Positions 38,160-39,444 of a stretch of DNA of 39,444 nucleotides are shown piece by piece. The DNA lies in IMG/VR virus record IMGVR_UViG_3300028908_000004, positions 1-39,444 of that record. The stretch is one strand, 5' to 3'. This DNA comes from a virus. The stretch's first letter is position 1. Each line of letters opens with the position of its first letter. The notes under the pieces were generated by a model. That model saw only the letters and a list, made by a program, of their open reading frames with translations, did no database searches and was not told where the DNA came from. A program made the position numbers and the translations under genes.

Positions 38160-38591
38160 CTAACAACCGATAGTTTCGAGCAATTTAAAAATCCTCTTAC
38201 TATGTAATTTCCCATACCTAACAGTTCTACTGCATCCCATCGGGTCATAGGTAACAACCCCTTGACCATTCCCCGCGACAAAGTGCCTAATCCCATCATA
38301 TCTCCATTCTAATATTTCGAACTCATTTCTCTGACATTTATAATCAGGCGGGTCATGTCTGTCGTGATAAATAACTGGCATTTTTAAGAATTCAAAAATA
38401 GCTTGTGGATTTAATATTTCGCATTCTTCATTTATATATCCAGCCAATAAAAGCTTATCATAAATCCCATTAATAATATCAGGCGATACAGGCAGATTGG
38501 TAAACTTGTTCACAAACCAAAAGATTGACATCAGATAACATCCCCATTCTTGTATTTCTTTTCGCAGTCTTGGGTCTTTTTGAAGAATCAT
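38160..38591 (-). CDS. DUF261-type cysteine-peptidase-like protein, candidate endolysin
   Basis: The 143-residue protein begins LQKDPRLRKEIQEWGCYLMS, with Cys18 at the start of a helix, then RHFVAGNGQGVVTYDPMGCS with His and Asp. This order (Cys in a helix, His on a strand, Asn/Asp) is that of C39/NlpC-like papain folds, and I recognise the N-terminal motif from DUF261 proteins. It follows the holin and coiled-coil membrane genes, so it is the best candidate for the cell-wall lytic enzyme; no other lysozyme or amidase is seen. Catalysis is inferred. Confidence 0.6.
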   Translation of the reverse strand: MILQKDPRLRKEIQEWGCYLMSIFWFVNKFTNLPVSPDIINGIYDKLLLAGYINEECEILNPQAIFEFLKMPVIYHDRHDPPDYKCQRNEFEILEWRYDGIRHFVAGNGQGVVTYDPMGCSRTVRYGKLHSKRIFKLLETIGC

Positions 38592-38603
38592 GACAACCTC
38601 CGT

Positions 38604-38891
38604 TTAAAAAAACATCTTTTTTACAAGTATGCCTAATATGATTACATAAAACCCAAATAGGATCCCAACTTGCCACTGAATTTTATCCAGCCTCAGGCCA
38701 AAACCATTAAATACTTTCCGTTCCACCTGTTGCAGTCGCTCATCTAGTTTTTGTGCTTTGTTCTTATTCTCTGATATTTGGCCGGTCAAACGCTCTTCGA
38801 TTTCTCGTGCCACCTCTTTAGCTATTTTTTTAGCAATTAGTTCAATATAAGATTCCTGATACTTAGTTAGAGTGGGTTGTTCATTGTTCAT
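38604..38891 (-). CDS. XhlA-like coiled-coil membrane protein
   Basis: The 95-residue protein has a coiled coil (about 20-65) and a single C-terminal transmembrane helix (about 74-92, VGILFGFYVIILGILV). This matches XhlA-type accessory holins or hemolysin-like lysis proteins. It overlaps the holin gene by 4 bp. Confidence 0.72.
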   Translation of the reverse strand: MNNEQPTLTKYQESYIELIAKKIAKEVAREIEERLTGQISENKNKAQKLDERLQQVERKVFNGFGLRLDKIQWQVGILFGFYVIILGILVKKMFF

Positions 38892-39316
38892 TTCTTGCCT
38901 CCATTTTTAATAGACATTACTTTCTCTACTGTTCGGCCGCCTATATAGCCTGTAACGCCAAGGGTTAATAGCCACCAAAACTGGGACGGAATATTTTTAA
39001 CTGTTTCGATTGTTTCTTTTGGGATTACCCCAAAAAAAATGAGATTAATTATTACTGCAAAGTCTACCATTAACAATGGCCTCCACATTCTCTGAAGCCA
39101 TGATTTGCCTTGAATTTCAGATGTAACAGTCTGAGCCTGATATTGGAGGAGCGTGTTAATAATATCCATAGCCTTACTTAACAAGTCAGCCCTTTTCTCA
39201 GGCGGGATATCTCCAGTAATTGCAGTTCGTACATCTTTGATTAAATCCCCCACGCCACTTGTAGCGTCTTTTACTGTTTTGCCAACATCAGGCTTTAACC
39301 AATCAAAAAACCCCAT
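38888..39316 (-). CDS. Holin (three-TM, gene-transfer-release type)
   Basis: The 142-residue protein has a charged N-terminal half ending KSWLQRMWRPLLM, then hydrophobic segments at about 82-102 and 112-130 (FWWLLTLGVTGYIGG). This order matches holins of the 3TM family associated with gene-transfer release. It lies 1 bp after the lipase stop and before the XhlA-like gene. It should form the membrane lesion that starts lysis. Confidence 0.78.
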   Translation of the reverse strand: MGFFDWLKPDVGKTVKDATSGVGDLIKDVRTAITGDIPPEKRADLLSKAMDIINTLLQYQAQTVTSEIQGKSWLQRMWRPLLMVDFAVIINLIFFGVIPKETIETVKNIPSQFWWLLTLGVTGYIGGRTVEKVMSIKNGGKK

Positions 39317-39317
39317 T

Positions 39318-39444
39318 TTAAGCCTCCAATGATTTAAAATAACTATCAGGCATGTGCTGCTTTATTGAAAACTTCCACCATTTCTCAGGTTCCCCAATAT
39401 GTTTAGTAGCAATATTTTTCATATACCAAAACGGTAATTGTGGA
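39318..39444 (-). CDS. Class 3 lipase, 3' part of the junction-spanning gene
   Basis: This piece continues the lipase gene that starts at 561; its first 79 bases repeat the window start. New sequence is residues 188-202, including the HMPDSY motif with the catalytic His191, and a TAA at 39320-39318. The stop is followed 1 bp later by the holin ATG; GGAGG of the holin ribosome site lies in the last codons of the lipase. Confidence 0.88.
   Translation of the reverse strand, partial: PQLPFWYMKNIATKHIGEPEKWWKFSIKQHMPDSYFKSLEA
39366..39444. repeat. 79-bp terminal direct repeat, right copy
   Basis: Exact copy of positions 1-79; see the left copy. Joining the two restores the lipase frame. Confidence 0.9.

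Overview
The window is a complete or nearly complete genome of a tailed bacteriophage, about 39.37 kb when circularised. The first 79 bases recur exactly as the last 79, and a lipase gene broken by the window edge becomes a full open frame when the ends are joined. The head and tail genes (portal, scaffold, capsid, Bbp16/Bbp19-like proteins, tail tube A/B-like proteins, three ejection-type proteins, T7-type tail fibre) indicate a short-tailed podovirus loosely like Bordetella phage BPP-1. Sigma70-type promoters and AGGAGG ribosome sites indicate a bacterial host, which I cannot name. I found no integrase, repressor, DNA polymerase or RNA polymerase.

Layout. (1) Late operon, minus strand, 19.5 kb down to 0.57 kb and across the junction to 39.3-35.3 kb: AbrB-like protein, small terminase, a large terminase split into ATPase and nuclease genes, a membrane HELGH peptidase bracketed by its own promoter and terminator, portal operon, capsid, tail, fibre, class 3 lipase, holin, coiled-coil membrane protein, cysteine-peptidase-like protein, phosphoesterase, LamG adhesin and small basic proteins. 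(2) 19.54-20.67 kb: gene-free, strand-asymmetric DNA with iteron-like repeats, a candidate origin. (3) Early operon, plus strand, 20.67-25.9 kb: a strong promoter, a GC-rich structured RNA of about 300 nt, then small unknown genes whose coding sequence is packed with hairpins, plus two arrays of 10-bp repeats. (4) Replication, minus strand, 28.3-25.9 kb: a leader with competing RNA structures, an initiator and a DnaB helicase. (5) Minus strand, 32.0-28.4 kb: small unknown genes and two tRNA-like RNAs. One looks like a tmRNA reduced to its tRNA-like domain; the other is a Leu-like tRNA without a normal anticodon arm. (6) Recombination, plus strand, 32.1-35.3 kb: ERF annealing protein, coiled-coil protein, RecB/Cas4-like nuclease, NinG-like HNH protein, AbrB-like protein and a small protein ending in an SSB-type tail.

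How it may work together (inference). The phage appears to copy its DNA with a theta-type initiator and DnaB feeding the host replisome, and to recombine with ERF plus an exonuclease. Packaging uses the two-part terminase, and lysis a holin/peptidase/lipase cassette. The unusual feature is the amount of RNA architecture: a structured early RNA, hairpin-saturated early messages with synonymous covariation between paralogues, a replication leader switch, and two tRNA mimics. These are the best candidates for an undescribed system.
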